Positions 18,089-19,913 of a DNA stretch of 19,913 nt are shown here, in pieces. The notes under the pieces are model-generated. The model saw nothing but the letters and a program-made list of their open reading frames with translations, ran no database searches and was not told the DNA's origin. A program made the position numbers and the translations under genes. This stretch comes from Flammula alnicola (lineage: Eukaryota > Basidiomycota > Agaricomycetes > Agaricales > Strophariaceae): positions 1 to 19,913 of the forward strand of contig JADNRV010000645.1 of the NCBI GenBank assembly GCA_015499995.1, given 5' to 3'. The first letter of the stretch is position 1; each line of letters starts with the position of its first letter.

Positions 18089-19913
18089 TCAAGTCGAACG
18101 CACAACGCGGCGGACCCGGAGAGGCATGTTGTCCTTGGGTTCTGCGAGTAAAATTAGGAGACTATAGTCTATCACGCGAATATTAATGAAAAAACTTACT
18201 CATGGTCACAGCCGCTGTTGGTTGTGGGACTTGACCCTCATATGCAGGTTCGAATTCGAAGTTAGCGATTAAAGCCCTGAAAAAGATGTTATCTTCCTGG
18301 CTGAAAGCGGACGAAATGCTAATTACCCTAAGACTGCTTTCATCTCAATGATCGACATAGTCTTCCCGATGCATGCGTGGGGTCCGGCGAGGAATGATTA
18401 GGGTGGAATAGGATGAGTTGTATTTCGGTGGCAATTTCATCCAGCGAGCGGGGTTGAACCTAGAGAAGGTTGACCATTAATGACTGGTTTTCAAAGAAGT
18501 TGGATGGATCAGACGCACTCTTCCGCATCCTCACCCCAGACTTCCTTCCATGTATTGATAACGCGAATCTGCGGAACGAGACACAATCGTAAGATTCAAG
18601 AGACATTTTCCAAAGTAGCTATAGTCGGAAATCAAACGAACAGGGATATAGAACAGGGTGCCTTTGGGGACTAGGATGCCCTCGATATAATCTGTTTTGG
18701 CAGCCTGACGGAAGGTCATCGGCACGGGGGGCATCAAGCGCAAACTCTCCTGACTGATACCGATAAGCATGCTCCCACTTCCATCGGGATAGTCGAAGAC
18801 CTACATGACACAATCTAACCATTGAAGGTCCTTCAAATCGCGGTAACCTGGGCGTGCAGTTTCTGCAAATACGGGGGATACCTCGTCTCGCAGTTTCTGC
18901 TGTGCCTGTGGGTCTTTCGCCAAGAGCCAGAGAGTCTGTATGACATCCCCGATGAGACAGACAAGAGAGGAAGAAATGAGAAAGAACGCACCCAGGCTAA
19001 ACCTGATGCAGTGGTTTCGTGGCCGGCGCCTAAGAACGTTAACTATCGGGATGTAAATTGCTTTCATGTAAAGGTATGTGACGAACAAAACTCACGACTT
19101 GGTCCATCATCGCCTCGTCGCTCATGGCGTAGCCGCTTGCTTTACTATCCATGTCTGCCTTCCTAGCTCGGACAAGCAAGCTCATAATGTCGCGTTTGGC
19201 CTCGGAATCAGATACTGAAATAGTAGAATCTCGCATCTTTTCTTCTAGCATCGCAGCAGATACTCTTCGGATGCGATCCATGGAAGCAAGAAGAGGATCC
19301 AGTTGTTCTATGTTCAAAGATAGGATGCGATGATGAGAACGAGGGTGGGCAAAAGTCATGTGTATCAGCCGTGCTTACCGGTGAGTGAAAATTTAGTGAA
19401 CCAGTGTCGATGCTTGGTTGCCCAGTTCGAGGATATAAGCCTCATAGCACCGGGAAGTGACACTACAGCAATAAACCTGGCAAGATTGGGCCCTGAAGTG
19501 CTAGTCAGGTCAAGTTCTACGCGATAAGAATGACTGCACCTGCCTGTCTGGGCGCTCGTCAAATATTCATATGCTTCAGCCAGCTCATTGTGTGGGTTGT
19601 GTAGCGAATCGGAACGATATCCAAAGGCAGTCTCGCAGATTACGTCCAGCGTGGCTTTGCCCACTAGCAAAGGGTGCAGGTTAGTAAGGAGAGTAAAATT
19701 GGCAAAATGACATACACCATTCATACATGAGCAATTCCTTGCCATTGCGCGGATCTTTCTCAGAGTCAATCTGAGCATTCATGATATTAATAAGGCTGGG
19801 AACAGATGTATTCAGTGTTCAAGGTAAAGTCGAAACATTAAATGACACACCCTTCGATAGAATCATAATACATGTCGCTTTCTACGGGAAATAGGTAAGC
19901 TGCTTGACTCACA
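18089..19913 (-). CDS. cytochrome P450, N-terminus missing at window edge
   Basis: Minus-strand exons 19881-19851, 19795-19716, 19663-19544, 19492-19379, 19307-19096, 19042-18992, 18935-18805, 18753-18642, 18568-18519, 18459-18327, 18276-18200 and 18141-18089 join in phase. They give about 390 residues; the membrane anchor and first helices lie beyond the right edge. Landmarks: GKATLDVICETAFGY (C-helix side), I-helix oxygen-binding AGHETTA (18992-19042), K-helix ESLRL (ExxR), FNPARW (PERF region) and heme ligand FLAGPHACIG. The C-terminus is PTAAVTMKPKDNMPLRVRRV. It is a haem monooxygenase, expected at the ER and needing CPR; substrate unknown. One extra base at the TT pair 18398-18399 shifts the frame ten residues before the heme cysteine. 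The intron 19543-19493 is read as GC-AG; a GT alternative with acceptor CCAG would drop four residues. Confidence 0.93.

Overview
The window looks like nuclear DNA of a mushroom-forming basidiomycete (Agaricomycetes). Nearly every gene is cut by many 48-75 nt introns with CTRAY-type branch points. The gene families also fit: two DUF6533-type membrane proteins, a GT69 mannosyltransferase-like protein, an E-class P450, and NBS1 and ZPR1 of fungal type. Gene models were built by eye from splice sites, frame continuity and family motifs; nothing was aligned by software.

Layout. 1-670 (-): 5' part of an F-box-like protein running off the left edge. About 915-2160: an old inverted-repeat transposon holding a broken ORF (1535-1969) and split by a 398-bp nested MITE (949-1346) with its own 8-bp target duplication. 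2319-3105 (+): a small secreted protein whose TATA box lies about 50 bp from the old transposon. 3493-5563 (-): a DUF6533-like multipass membrane protein. 5949-6565 and 10444-11059: two almost identical copies of one 616/617-bp TIR element in opposite orientation, each with a perfect 8-bp target duplication. Between them, 6789-10260 (+): NBS1, the FHA/BRCT subunit of the MRN DNA-break complex, in 12 exons. 11154-12980 (-): ZPR1. 13389-15360 (-): a GT69 (CMT1-like) Golgi glycosyltransferase. 15477-17330 (-): a second DUF6533 protein with 15 very short exons. 18089-19913 (-): a cytochrome P450 missing its N-terminus at the right edge.

The protein genes do not form an obvious pathway or cluster; this reads as ordinary mixed gene space with transposon insertions. 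The most notable points are the pair of fresh inverted elements around NBS1, the nested transposon at the left, and single-base frame breaks, mostly in short homopolymers, in three otherwise conserved genes (ZPR1, GT69, P450). The breaks point to assembly errors or recent decay. I found no CRISPR, rRNA, convincing tRNA or novel defence-like system.
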